From Chloroflexota bacterium (GTDB taxonomy: Bacteria > Chloroflexota > Anaerolineae > Caldilineales > Caldilineaceae), in the NCBI GenBank assembly GCA_016861025.1, contig BOKO01000021.1:1-64000 (forward strand): a DNA stretch of 64,000 nt. The letters are read 5' to 3'. Position numbers and translations under genes: made by a program. The number at the start of each line of letters is the position of its first letter. Position 1 is the first letter of the stretch. Below the pieces are notes generated by a model. It saw only the letters and a list, made by a program, of their open reading frames with translations, was not told where the DNA came from and made no database searches. This document shows, in pieces, positions 56,266-64,000 of the stretch.

Positions 56266-56852
56266 ACTTTATCAAGACGGCGTTGCCTGGCGTAGTCATC
56301 GTTGCGCCTGAGTTGAAAGGAGACGAACGCGGTTTCTTTGCCCGCACCTGGTGTGCACAGGAGTTTGCAGCGCATGGGCTAACAGCGCGGATCGCCCAAT
56401 GCAACCTCTCCTACAACCACACGAGCGGGACCGTGCGCGGGCTGCACTATCAGGCGCCGCCAGCGGCTGAGGAGAAGCTGGTGCGCGTTGTGCGTGGGGC
56501 CATCTTCGACGTGGCCGTCGATCTGCGCCCCGATTCGCCGACTTTTCTACAATGGGTTGGCGTTGAACTGACCGCCGACAACCGACAGGCGCTCTATGTG
56601 CCCAAAGGCTGTGCGCACGGATTCCAGACGCTGACGGACGATGCCGAGCTTTTCTATCAGATGTCGGAATTCTACGCCCCAGCGTTGGCTTGCGGCGTAC
56701 GCTGGAATGACCCGCTCTTTGCGATTGCATGGCCGCTGCCGGTGCAGGTTATTTCAGAACGCGATGCGAACTATCCTGATTGTACATCGGGCAGTTTCGA
56801 CGCGTTGCGCAGTAATCAGTTGTCGCCGACCACCGATGAGGGAGAGAGATGA
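56262..56852 (+). CDS. rfbC: dTDP-4-dehydrorhamnose 3,5-epimerase family (RmlC)
   Basis: This 196-residue cupin-type epimerase inverts C3 and/or C5 of 4-keto-6-deoxy NDP-sugars. It opens VIVAPELKGDERGFFARTW, and the catalytic His62 lies in RGLHYQ, followed by KLVRVVRGAIFDVAVDLR. PKGCAHGFQTL and FYAPALACGVRWNDP complete the pattern. Length is normal. It is coupled to its neighbours on both sides (4-base overlaps). Whether it forms rhamnose or a 3-epimer in a branched-sugar route is not decided by sequence. Confidence 0.92.
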   Translation: MNFIKTALPGVVIVAPELKGDERGFFARTWCAQEFAAHGLTARIAQCNLSYNHTSGTVRGLHYQAPPAAEEKLVRVVRGAIFDVAVDLRPDSPTFLQWVGVELTADNRQALYVPKGCAHGFQTLTDDAELFYQMSEFYAPALACGVRWNDPLFAIAWPLPVQVISERDANYPDCTSGSFDALRSNQLSPTTDEGER

Positions 56853-58147
56853 CCGAATTGCTGTCTCCAGATGACATTGGCGTGGAGATGCATCACCTGA
56901 TTCGCGAGTTATATCCGATCTGCCGCAGCATCACGGGCGATGGTGTGCGGCAGACGTTGCGCATTGTGCAGCAACACATTCCGCTCGTCATCCACGAGGT
57001 GCCAACCGGTGTGCAACTCTTCGACTGGACGACGCCGCGCGAATGGAATGTGCACGACGCCTATGTGGCGAATGTTCATGGCGAACGCGTGATCGACTTT
57101 CGCGCCTCTAATCTGCATCTGCTCAACTACAGCACGCCGTTGAGAGCGCGGGTGTCGCGCGAGGAATTGCACGCGCATCTCTTTACGTTGCCAGAACAGC
57201 CAGATCTCATTCCCTATCGCACCTCCTATTACACCGAACGTTGGGGGTTTTGCGTCAGTCACGCGCAGGCTGCGCAACTCACCGATCCGTACTACGATGT
57301 TGTCATCGATGCATCACTCGAAGTCGGACACCTGACTTACGGTGAACTGGTGATTCCCGGTGCAAGCCAGGACGAAGTGTTCTTCTCAACGCACTGCTGC
57401 CATCCTTCGTTGTGTAACGATAATCTTTCCGGGATCGCTCTCTGCACCTGGCTGGCGAAATATATTGCCTTCCTCTCTACGCGGCGCTACACCTATCGCT
57501 TTGTGTTTATTCCTGGCACAATCGGAGCGATCGCCTGGCTGGCGCTGCATGAGGCTGAAACAATGCACATTCGTCATGGTCTGGTGGTGGCGTGTGTAGG
57601 CGACCCAGGCTCGCTGCATTATAAGAAGAGTCGACGAGGCGACGCCGAGATCGATCGGGTAGTGCAACATGTGCTGCGTTGGTCTGGCGCCGCCTACGCA
57701 GTGCGCGACTTCTCGCCTTATGGCTACGATGAGCGCCAGTACTGTTCGCCGGGCTTTAATTTGCCGGTGGGTAGCCTCACGCGTACGCCGCATGGCTGCT
57801 ACCCGGAATATCATACTTCCGCCGATGATCTGACGCTGGTGCAGCCCCCTTATCTGGCTGATTCGCTGCAGAAGTATATCCAGGTTGTCGAGACGTTGGA
57901 GCATAATCGACGCTATCTCAATCTGAACCCAAAATGCGAACCACAGCTAGGGCGGCGCGGGCTGTATAGCGCGTTAGGGGGGCGTAAACATGCGGGGTCC
58001 GCCGAACTCGCAATGCTCTGGGTGCTGAACCTGTCAGATGGCGAACACACCTTGCTCGACATCGCCGAGCGCGCCAATCTTCCCTTCGATGATGTGTTTG
58101 TTGCAGCGCAGTTGCTGGTCGAGCATGACCTCTTGCGCGAGGTCTAG
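56849..58147 (+). CDS. DUF4910/DUF2172 aminopeptidase-like protein
   Basis: This 432-residue protein matches the aminopeptidase-like family with DUF2172, DUF4910 and a C-terminal winged-helix domain. MHHLIRELYPICRSITGDGVRQTL is a characteristic start. THCCHPSLCNDNLSGIAL near 175-195 contains His/Asp residues that resemble the zinc site of M28 peptidases. The final 70 residues, with GLYSALGG and LLDIAERANLPFDDV, form the helix-turn-helix. Proteins of this family recur beside C-methyltransferases and aminotransferases in glycan clusters. The true substrate is unknown, and a hydrolase or deacylase acting on a sugar or peptide is possible. Overlaps rfbC by 4 bases. Confidence 0.82.
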   Translation: MTELLSPDDIGVEMHHLIRELYPICRSITGDGVRQTLRIVQQHIPLVIHEVPTGVQLFDWTTPREWNVHDAYVANVHGERVIDFRASNLHLLNYSTPLRARVSREELHAHLFTLPEQPDLIPYRTSYYTERWGFCVSHAQAAQLTDPYYDVVIDASLEVGHLTYGELVIPGASQDEVFFSTHCCHPSLCNDNLSGIALCTWLAKYIAFLSTRRYTYRFVFIPGTIGAIAWLALHEAETMHIRHGLVVACVGDPGSLHYKKSRRGDAEIDRVVQHVLRWSGAAYAVRDFSPYGYDERQYCSPGFNLPVGSLTRTPHGCYPEYHTSADDLTLVQPPYLADSLQKYIQVVETLEHNRRYLNLNPKCEPQLGRRGLYSALGGRKHAGSAELAMLWVLNLSDGEHTLLDIAERANLPFDDVFVAAQLLVEHDLLREV

Positions 58148-58198
58148 ACGACGGCAAGGCAGTCCGTCAGAGTCTTTTCACTGAAATTGAGGTTCATT

Positions 58199-59506
58199 AT
58201 GCACTTTACCCGCTCCAGAGAATATCAGGTGAAAAGTCATCATTTGATTCCAGGCGGTGCGCACACGTACGCCAAAGGCGACGACCAATATCCTGAACTT
58301 GCTCCCGGCTTCATCGTCCGCGGTGAGGGGTGCCACGTGTGGGATGTAGATGATAACGAGTATATCGAATATGGAATGGGGCTGCGTTCGGTGACGTTGG
58401 GGCATGGTTATCGATCCGTCGTCGAAGCAGCCTATCGACAGATGCAGCTTGGCGTCAACTTTGTGCGACCGTCTATTATCGAAGTGGAGGCGGCCGAACA
58501 TCTACTCACTCTACTGGGCGCTGGTGAGATGGTGAAATTTGGCAAGAATGGCTCGGATGTGACCACGGCTGCGGTGAAGCTGGCGCGCGCACACACAGGG
58601 CGTGACATGATCGCCATCTGCGCCGAACATCCCTTCTTTTCGGTGGATGATTGGTTCATCGGCAGTACGGCAATGGCTGCCGGAATTCCGGAGTCGACGC
58701 GCGCTGCGACCGTCAAGTTCCATTACAACGACATTGCCAGCCTGGCTGCATTGTTTGAACGTTATCCTAACCAGATTGCAGGCGTTGTCATGGAGGCGGA
58801 GACGGTCGAGCCGCCGCGTGACGGGTTTCTTCAACAGGTGCAGAGGCTTTGTCATCGTCATGGCGCCTTGTTCATCCTGGATGAGATTATCACCGGATTT
58901 CGCTGGCATGTGCGCGGCGCTCAATTTGTGCATGACATTCAGCCCGATCTTTCCACCTTTGGCAAGGCGCTTGGCAACGGCTTCTCGATTTCGGCGTTGG
59001 TCGGCCGGCGCGATGTCATGGAATTGGGCGGTTTGCATCACGACAAAGAGCGGGTCTTTCTTCTCTCCACGACCTACGGCGCTGAAACCTCGAGTCTGGC
59101 CGCTGCGCTCGAGGTGATGCGCATCTATGAACAGGAGCCGGTGATCGAGCACCTGCATCGCCAGGGCAACCGGCTCATCGACGGCGTCAACGATGCGATC
59201 GCCGAGAACAAATTGGAGGAGTACTTCCAACTCGCCGGGCGTCCCTGCAATCTGATTTATGTGACGCGTGACGCTGCCAGAGAGCGATCTCAGGCATTTC
59301 GCACTCTATTCTTGCAAGAGACGATCAAACGCGGTCTGCTGATGCCGTCTTTGGTAGTCAGCTATGCTCACACCGATGAGGATATTGACCGCACCATCGC
59401 CGGAATTGCCGGTGCGCTGCGCGTCTATCGGCAGGCGCTGGATGGCGGCGTCGAGCGCTTTCTTGTTGGCCGGCCCGTGAAACCGGTGTTCAGAACGTTC
59501 AATTAG
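58199..59506 (+). CDS. Class III aminotransferase (glutamate-1-semialdehyde aminomutase-like)
   Basis: This 435-residue PLP enzyme resembles HemL but lies in a sugar cluster. Lys256 in TFGKALGNGFSI is the Schiff-base lysine, and FILDEIITGFRW supplies the Asp that contacts PLP. GKNGSDVTTAAVKLARAHTGRD binds the phosphate. HemL acts in tetrapyrrole synthesis. Here, transfer of an amino group to a keto sugar, or an aminomutase step, is the more likely role from context. ATG 58199, six bases after GAGG, is preferred over TTG 58187. Confidence 0.85.
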   Translation: MHFTRSREYQVKSHHLIPGGAHTYAKGDDQYPELAPGFIVRGEGCHVWDVDDNEYIEYGMGLRSVTLGHGYRSVVEAAYRQMQLGVNFVRPSIIEVEAAEHLLTLLGAGEMVKFGKNGSDVTTAAVKLARAHTGRDMIAICAEHPFFSVDDWFIGSTAMAAGIPESTRAATVKFHYNDIASLAALFERYPNQIAGVVMEAETVEPPRDGFLQQVQRLCHRHGALFILDEIITGFRWHVRGAQFVHDIQPDLSTFGKALGNGFSISALVGRRDVMELGGLHHDKERVFLLSTTYGAETSSLAAALEVMRIYEQEPVIEHLHRQGNRLIDGVNDAIAENKLEEYFQLAGRPCNLIYVTRDAARERSQAFRTLFLQETIKRGLLMPSLVVSYAHTDEDIDRTIAGIAGALRVYRQALDGGVERFLVGRPVKPVFRTFN

Positions 59507-59516
59507 GAGCAAGATC

Positions 59517-60377
59517 ATGAAGGTCGTTCTTTTCTGCGGCGGATTGGGGACGCGTCTCAAGGAATACTCCGAGACAATTCCGAAGCCAATGGTCGATATT
59601 GGGTATCGGCCGATCATGTGGCACCTAATGAAATATTATGCCAGCTTTGGACACACCGATTTTATCTTGTGTCTGGGCTATCGCGGCGATATCATCAAGA
59701 ACTATTTTCTCAATTACAATGAGTGTCTATCGAATAATTTCGTGCTGTCGGACGGCGGTCGCACCGTGCATCTGCTTGATCATGACATCTCTGACTGGAC
59801 GATCACATTCGTCGACACTGGACTGAACTCGAACATCGGCCAGCGACTCCTGGCGGTGCGCGAGTTTCTGGCTGGCGACAGGGTCTTTATGGCAAACTAT
59901 GCCGATGGGCTCACCGACCTCAATCTTGAAGAGTACACGCAATACTTTTTTGCGCAGGATAAGATTGCCAGTTTCTTGTGTGTCCAGCCGCCACAGAGTT
60001 TTCACGTGGTTTCGGTGCGCGATGACAATCTCGTCGGCAGCATTGCTGCTGCGCAGGAGGTGGATCTGTGGATCAATGGTGGCTTCTTTATTTTTCGTCA
60101 AGAGATTTTTGACTATATGAACGAAGGTGAAGAGCTGGTGGTGGAGCCATTTCAACGTCTCATCGCTCGGGAACAACTGATCGGCTACCGTCACCGCGGT
60201 TTCTGGGCGTGCATGGACACCTTCAAGGAGAAAAAGATGTTCGACGATATGGTTGCGCGCGGTTATATGCCATGGACGCGACCGCAACGCCAGAACCTGG
60301 TCGCCAGACGCCAGGCGATTGGGTTGAACACGCACGTCATGCGCGTCGACATGCCCAAAGTGAGCATACATGGCTGA
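59517..60377 (+). CDS. rfbF: Sugar-1-phosphate cytidylyltransferase (RfbF-like)
   Basis: This 286-residue nucleotidyltransferase resembles glucose-1-phosphate cytidylyltransferase, which makes CDP-glucose. It begins VVLFCGGLGTRLKEYSETIPKPMVDIG. DFILCLGYRGDIIKNYFLNY, ITFVDTGLNSNIGQRL and YADGLTDLNLEEY follow the RfbF pattern. WINGGFFIFRQEIFDYM and HRGFWACMDTFKEKKMFDDM close it. No rfbG-like CDP-glucose 4,6-dehydratase is obvious, unless the SDR at 53911 does that. It overlaps the PIG-L gene by 8 bases. Confidence 0.88.
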   Translation: MKVVLFCGGLGTRLKEYSETIPKPMVDIGYRPIMWHLMKYYASFGHTDFILCLGYRGDIIKNYFLNYNECLSNNFVLSDGGRTVHLLDHDISDWTITFVDTGLNSNIGQRLLAVREFLAGDRVFMANYADGLTDLNLEEYTQYFFAQDKIASFLCVQPPQSFHVVSVRDDNLVGSIAAAQEVDLWINGGFFIFRQEIFDYMNEGEELVVEPFQRLIAREQLIGYRHRGFWACMDTFKEKKMFDDMVARGYMPWTRPQRQNLVARRQAIGLNTHVMRVDMPKVSIHG

Positions 60378-61026
60378 TCTCACTCTGAGTGCTGACCGCA
60401 CTCTGCCCTTGCGCATTCTGTGTCTGGGAGCGCACAGCGACGATATCGAGATCGGCTGCGGCGGGACATTGCTCAAACTCAGCCACTCTTACGCAGATCT
60501 CCATGTTCGCTGGATTGTGTTCAGCGCTGACCAGGATCGTCGGCGTGAGGCGGAGGAAAGTGCAGCTGCCTTTCTGGAGGGCGTCGCCGCTCGCCAGGTG
60601 AATATCCTTGATTTTCGCGATGGGTATTTCCCATATGATGGCGCGGCCATCAAAGACTACTTCGAACAACTGAAAGCAGAGATGCAGCCTGATCTGATTT
60701 TCACCCATTGCCGCTATGATCTCCACCAGGATCACCGCACGCTCTGCGACCTGACATGGAACACGTATCGGAGTCACCTGATCCTGGAATACGAAATCGC
60801 CAAGTACGACGGCGATTTGGGCGCACCGAATGTCTTTATGGGTCTCGATGCAGCGTTGTGTGAGCGCAAGGTGAACTATTTGCTCCAATTTTTCGGCACT
60901 CAACGCAGCAAACACTGGTTCACGCGCGAGACGTTCATGGCATTGATGCGGCTGCGTGGCGTCGAGGCAAAAGCAACCGGTGGCTACGCCGAAGCGTTTT
61001 ATGGCCGAAAAATTGAGTTGGCGTAG
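60370..61026 (+). CDS. PIG-L family N-deacetylase
   Basis: This 218-residue enzyme belongs to the PIG-L/LmbE family of zinc-dependent deacetylases that act on N-acetyl sugars and related compounds. The metal motif LGAHSDDIEIGCGGTLLKL (His22, Asp25) and a later HQDHR near residue 118 provide the ligands. The AHPDD motif is AHSDD here. It closes the sugar module and may remove an acetyl or formyl group from an amino sugar. Overlap with the cytidylyltransferase gene implies coupled translation. Confidence 0.87.
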   Translation: MADLTLSADRTLPLRILCLGAHSDDIEIGCGGTLLKLSHSYADLHVRWIVFSADQDRRREAEESAAAFLEGVAARQVNILDFRDGYFPYDGAAIKDYFEQLKAEMQPDLIFTHCRYDLHQDHRTLCDLTWNTYRSHLILEYEIAKYDGDLGAPNVFMGLDAALCERKVNYLLQFFGTQRSKHWFTRETFMALMRLRGVEAKATGGYAEAFYGRKIELA

Positions 61027-61051
61027 AACTACCTGCTGACAGCAGGCGGAA

Positions 61052-61816
61052 ATGGACGAATCGATGGGCGACAGTTTACTAGGACGGATGCGCAGTGCAT
61101 TGAATTACCTGATGCGTCCCATTGGCTTTGAGGTGGTTCGAACGCATCGCTGGGATGAACCTCGCACGTATATTCCATTCAAGCCAACGCTGGCAGGTGC
61201 GAAAAAAGCAGGTTTGTCAGTAGGTGACTATATTGACAAAACACACAACGTCCTCGGCACAACGCAAGAAACCATGGACCAAATGCAGAAGTTGGGTGTG
61301 TTCGAACACACAATTGATCGGGTGTGTGAGATTGGACCGGGTTCCGGTCGCTATCTTGAAAAAACATTGACCTATTGCCGACCTTCGCACTACGAAATCT
61401 ATGAAACCGCGCAAGACTGGGCGCAGTGGCTGATACGGCAATACCCCGTCGTTTTGCGACCTACTGACGGAAACTCTCTATCTGCCACTCAATCAGCATC
61501 CATCGATCTTCTGCAAGCGCACAAAGTGTTTTCGGTGACTCCCTTCCTGACTACAATGCGTTATCTTGCTGAGTGTGTGCGCGTGCTTCGTCCCGGAGGC
61601 AAGTTGGTGTTCGATCTGATCACAGATGAGTGCATGGATGATCCTGCACTCGAACGTTGGATGGCGACAGGGCCTCTCGCCGGCACATTCCCTTCAGTTG
61701 TTTCAAGGCAGTACGCTATCCGATTCTTCTCTACGCGGGGTTTCAGGTTGGATGGAGAGTTCAGAGTCGCCTACATGCCTGGAACGTCAAACTACTTCGT
61801 CTTCACGAAATTCTAG
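61052..61816 (+). CDS. SAM-dependent methyltransferase
   Basis: This 254-residue class I methyltransferase has a SAM-binding motif I at VCEIGPGSGRYLEKTL near residue 90-105. ECVRVLRPGGKLVFDLITDE is the downstream motif found in many O- and C-methyltransferases. The N-terminal 60 residues, with MRPIGFEVVRTHRWDEPR, look specific to a glycan-linked group. It follows the PIG-L gene by 25 bases and precedes the glycoside-hydrolase-like gene. Substrate unknown, perhaps a sugar hydroxyl or a terminal capping step. Confidence 0.82.
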   Translation: MDESMGDSLLGRMRSALNYLMRPIGFEVVRTHRWDEPRTYIPFKPTLAGAKKAGLSVGDYIDKTHNVLGTTQETMDQMQKLGVFEHTIDRVCEIGPGSGRYLEKTLTYCRPSHYEIYETAQDWAQWLIRQYPVVLRPTDGNSLSATQSASIDLLQAHKVFSVTPFLTTMRYLAECVRVLRPGGKLVFDLITDECMDDPALERWMATGPLAGTFPSVVSRQYAIRFFSTRGFRLDGEFRVAYMPGTSNYFVFTKF

Positions 61817-61841
61817 CCATCAGGCCAGGAGCGATCCAACG

Positions 61842-63578
61842 ATGAGAATAAACGGCATCATCAAACCAAAGGCTATAGTTCCGGTTGATTCGGATCGGCA
61901 TAGTCGTTTGGGGACAATAGTAGCGCGGATTGTTATGTCTGCCATCTTTGTTGTGTTGACGTTATTGGTCGCCAGTTTTATGTTCTGGAGCACTATGGAG
62001 GGTGCTTTGACTGGTGCAAAACAAGCGATTCGCTCGGTTGAGCGGCAGATGCACCATTGGATCAATCTCTATACTGAACTGAACATGGTAACTTCGGATG
62101 AGTTGCGTGTATATATCGACGTAAATCGCGTTGTCACCGAACACAATAAGCAGGAGGAGTGTCGCCAGAGAGTTCTGGATAACGGTCCATTGAGGACGCA
62201 TCCAGAAAATGGGCGCTATTTTATGGATGGTAGAGGAACGATTGTTTATCTGACAGGGTCACACTACTGGCTAAATCTGCAGGATGGGGTGTTGACAGAT
62301 CCCCCACCAGTATTCGACTACACAGGGTATTTGGATTTCCTGGAATCTCAGAACCACAACTTCTTTCGGCTATGGACTTGGGAACAGGCGAAGTGGGTGG
62401 TGGAATGGCACGAACCGTACTATTTTTCACCGATGCCCTATGAGCGGACAGGACCTGGAACAGCGCTGGATGGAAAGCCAAAGTTCGATTTGACGAAATT
62501 CAATCAGGCGTACTTTGACCGGTTACGAGAGCGGGTTATTGAAGCAGGTGAACGAGGAATGTATGTTTCGGTGATGTTGTTTAACGGATGGAGTACATCA
62601 TATCCGAAGGGGTTCTATCAGTTGGCGAATCCATGGGAAGGGCATCCATACAATGCTGCGAACAATATCAACGGGATCGATGGAGATGTAAACGACGACA
62701 ATAGCGGCGGGGAGAGTCATACACTAGTGAATCCGGCGGTGACGGAATTGCAGGAGGCGTATGTCAGGAAGGTGATCGACACCGTGAACGATCTGGACAA
62801 CGTGCTGTATGAGATCAGCAACGAGAGTGATGGTGGATCAGAACAGTGGCAATACCACATGATCAACCTGATCAAGAGCTATGAAGCAACGAAGCCGAAA
62901 CAGCATCCAGTGGGAATGACGGTTGAGTGGCCCGGCGGCGACAACCAGGATTTGTTCAATAGCCCTGCGGACTGGATCTCGCCGAATGGCAGCCTGGACG
63001 ACCCTCCAGCAGCGGATGGAAGCAAGGTGATCATTGACGATACGGATCATTTATGTGGGATATGCGGTGACCGGATGTGGGTGTGGAAGAGCTTTACGCG
63101 AGGTAGAAATCCTATTTTTATGGATCAGTATGACGACAGTTATAAGCTGGATGGCGGTGGATATGATCCGAACAATGCCAACGACGTCAGTCTGCGCAAG
63201 AACCTTGGGTATACGCGGATGTATGCAGATCGGATGAATTTAGCAGGGATGAGACCGCGCGGTGACTTGAGTTCAACGGGGTATGTACTGGCAAATCCGG
63301 GGATGAGTGGAGCGGAGTATCTGGTTTACGCACCAAACGGCGGCGAATTTACAGTGGATTTGAGGGGTGTGAGCGGGATGGTGAGTGTCGAGTGGTTCAA
63401 TCCAGAGAGCGGGGTGAAGACGGCTGCAGCGGCTGTGAGTGGTGGCGCCAATCGTTCCTTCACTCCTCCCTTCTCTGGCGACGCGGTCTTGTACCTTGTA
63501 AGTGTTGATGCACCGCCAGAGACGCCGACACCCTCTCCACCAGATTTCAATCTGTATTTGCCTGGAATCACGCGGTAA
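61842..63578 (+). CDS. Membrane-anchored glycoside-hydrolase-like protein (TIM barrel)
   Basis: This 578-residue protein has an N-terminal membrane helix (about 24-50: IVARIVMSAIFVVLTLLVAS) and then a large extracellular part. YLTGSHYWLNLQD, NFFRLWTWEQAKW and VLYEISNESDGG look like strands of a (beta/alpha)8 barrel, with Glu in EISNES as the probable acid/base. The apiosidase-like/DUF4038 group of barrels is the closest I can recall. A small beta domain ends the protein, with a TPTPSPP linker and LYLPGITR tail. Start ATG 61842 has AGGAG 11 bases upstream. The open frame further upstream belongs to the methyltransferase region. It may trim or remodel the cluster polysaccharide. Confidence 0.75.
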   Translation: MRINGIIKPKAIVPVDSDRHSRLGTIVARIVMSAIFVVLTLLVASFMFWSTMEGALTGAKQAIRSVERQMHHWINLYTELNMVTSDELRVYIDVNRVVTEHNKQEECRQRVLDNGPLRTHPENGRYFMDGRGTIVYLTGSHYWLNLQDGVLTDPPPVFDYTGYLDFLESQNHNFFRLWTWEQAKWVVEWHEPYYFSPMPYERTGPGTALDGKPKFDLTKFNQAYFDRLRERVIEAGERGMYVSVMLFNGWSTSYPKGFYQLANPWEGHPYNAANNINGIDGDVNDDNSGGESHTLVNPAVTELQEAYVRKVIDTVNDLDNVLYEISNESDGGSEQWQYHMINLIKSYEATKPKQHPVGMTVEWPGGDNQDLFNSPADWISPNGSLDDPPAADGSKVIIDDTDHLCGICGDRMWVWKSFTRGRNPIFMDQYDDSYKLDGGGYDPNNANDVSLRKNLGYTRMYADRMNLAGMRPRGDLSSTGYVLANPGMSGAEYLVYAPNGGEFTVDLRGVSGMVSVEWFNPESGVKTAAAAVSGGANRSFTPPFSGDAVLYLVSVDAPPETPTPSPPDFNLYLPGITR

Positions 63579-63819
63579 GATTAAAGCTGGTTGAATTGTC
63601 AGCAACTTGCAAGTTTTCCCACTCACTCTTTCTTTTATACTCTGTTGGAAATAAGTTGGGCGTCCGCGTGGTGTCAAAGACCTAACAATCCAAGCCATTG
63701 CTGCTATTTCCACCGAGAAACTTCTTCGGAGGGCGCGAAGACCACGATGTCCCCTGCTTTTGTAAGTGGCCTTTATAACAAGATGATAGCCAAACTCCAG
63801 TTGGCGGAATGGAGCCTAA
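63579..63819. other. Intergenic region, promoter not placed
   Basis: A 241-base stretch precedes the partial last gene. It contains the AT-rich stretch TTTTATACTCTG near 63630, which could hold a -10 box, but no well-spaced -35 box was found. Nothing else was seen. Confidence 0.3.
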
Positions 63820-64000
63820 ATGACTCGCCGTTATCTGATTTTCTCCAGCGTATCTCTTCTGGTAAGTCTGTTTCTTTTATTGCATAGTCCGTCGATTAGT
63901 TCTGCGCAATCGCCAGGCGTCTCAGCGTTGGTGACATGGACATGCACGGGGAGTCCGTGTGACTGGGGCAGTCCGTTGAGTGGTCATGCAGTGGTGTGGC
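63820..64000 (+). CDS. Secreted protein, N-terminal part only
   Basis: An ATG at 63820, five bases after GGAG, opens a frame that continues off the window. Residues 4-29 form a signal peptide (YLIFSSVSLLVSLFLLLHS, then ISSAQ). The mature start VSALVTWTCTGSPCDWGSP has Trp and paired Cys, a pattern I associate with secreted proteins of Chloroflexota. About 60 residues are visible, and function cannot be named. Confidence 0.65.
   Translation, partial: MTRRYLIFSSVSLLVSLFLLLHSPSISSAQSPGVSALVTWTCTGSPCDWGSPLSGHAVVW

Overview
The window looks like a chromosomal segment from a member of the phylum Chloroflexota, possibly Caldilinea or Anaerolineae-like. This rests on the look of the proteins, not on a database search. 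Secreted proteins carry Thr/Pro linkers of the TPTPT type, short Tyr-Leu-Pro tails, DNRLRE-like domains and a WTCTGSPC-type N-terminus. Base composition is moderately GC-rich, ATG/GTG/TTG starts are all used, and many genes overlap by ATGA.

Region 1 (1-8723) is housekeeping and stress related. After a fragment that may be the edge of a mobile element come an OmpR-type response regulator and its sensor kinase. They are followed by a tight run of membrane transporters: a magnesium-type P-ATPase, a VIT1/CCC1 family iron/manganese transporter and a proton-type P-ATPase. A Dps ferritin with its own upstream inverted repeat and terminator ends the region. Together these suggest control of divalent metals, pH and oxidative stress.

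Region 2 (8724-12346) holds a MenA-type prenyltransferase, glycogen synthase, a candidate 64-residue single-pass membrane protein on the minus strand, and about 500 bases without a convincing gene.

Region 3 (12347-61816) is a roughly 50 kb cluster for making, exporting and decorating a surface polysaccharide. It contains about 13 glycosyltransferases (GT2, GT4, GT39-like and one GT-A orphan), a Wzz/BY-kinase fusion, a Wzm/Wzt-type ABC exporter, an O-antigen ligase/polymerase-like protein, acyl- and pyruvyltransferases, a radical SAM-B12 protein and nucleotide-sugar enzymes. Two sugar modules stand out. One (23479-29253) pairs a formyltransferase and WbqC with a WecE-type aminotransferase, fitting an N-formylated 4-amino-4,6-dideoxyhexose. 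The other (53911-61026) combines an SDR, a C-methyltransferase, RfbC, a DUF4910 protein, an aminomutase-like class III aminotransferase, an RfbF-like cytidylyltransferase and a PIG-L deacetylase, fitting a branched or unusual sugar. Large secreted proteins are interspersed: a BNR protein, an M28 peptidase, a beta-propeller/alpha-toroid protein and a DNRLRE protein. The last two are on the minus strand. Phosphopentomutase (deoB) sits inside the cluster.

Region 4 (61842-64000) encodes a membrane-anchored glycoside-hydrolase-like protein and the start of another secreted protein cut by the window edge. No rRNA, tRNA, CRISPR array, complete insertion sequence or phage gene was recognised. The least explained signals are the shared Tyr-Leu-Pro motif of secreted proteins, the second sugar module, the hidden small membrane protein and several intergenic palindromes.
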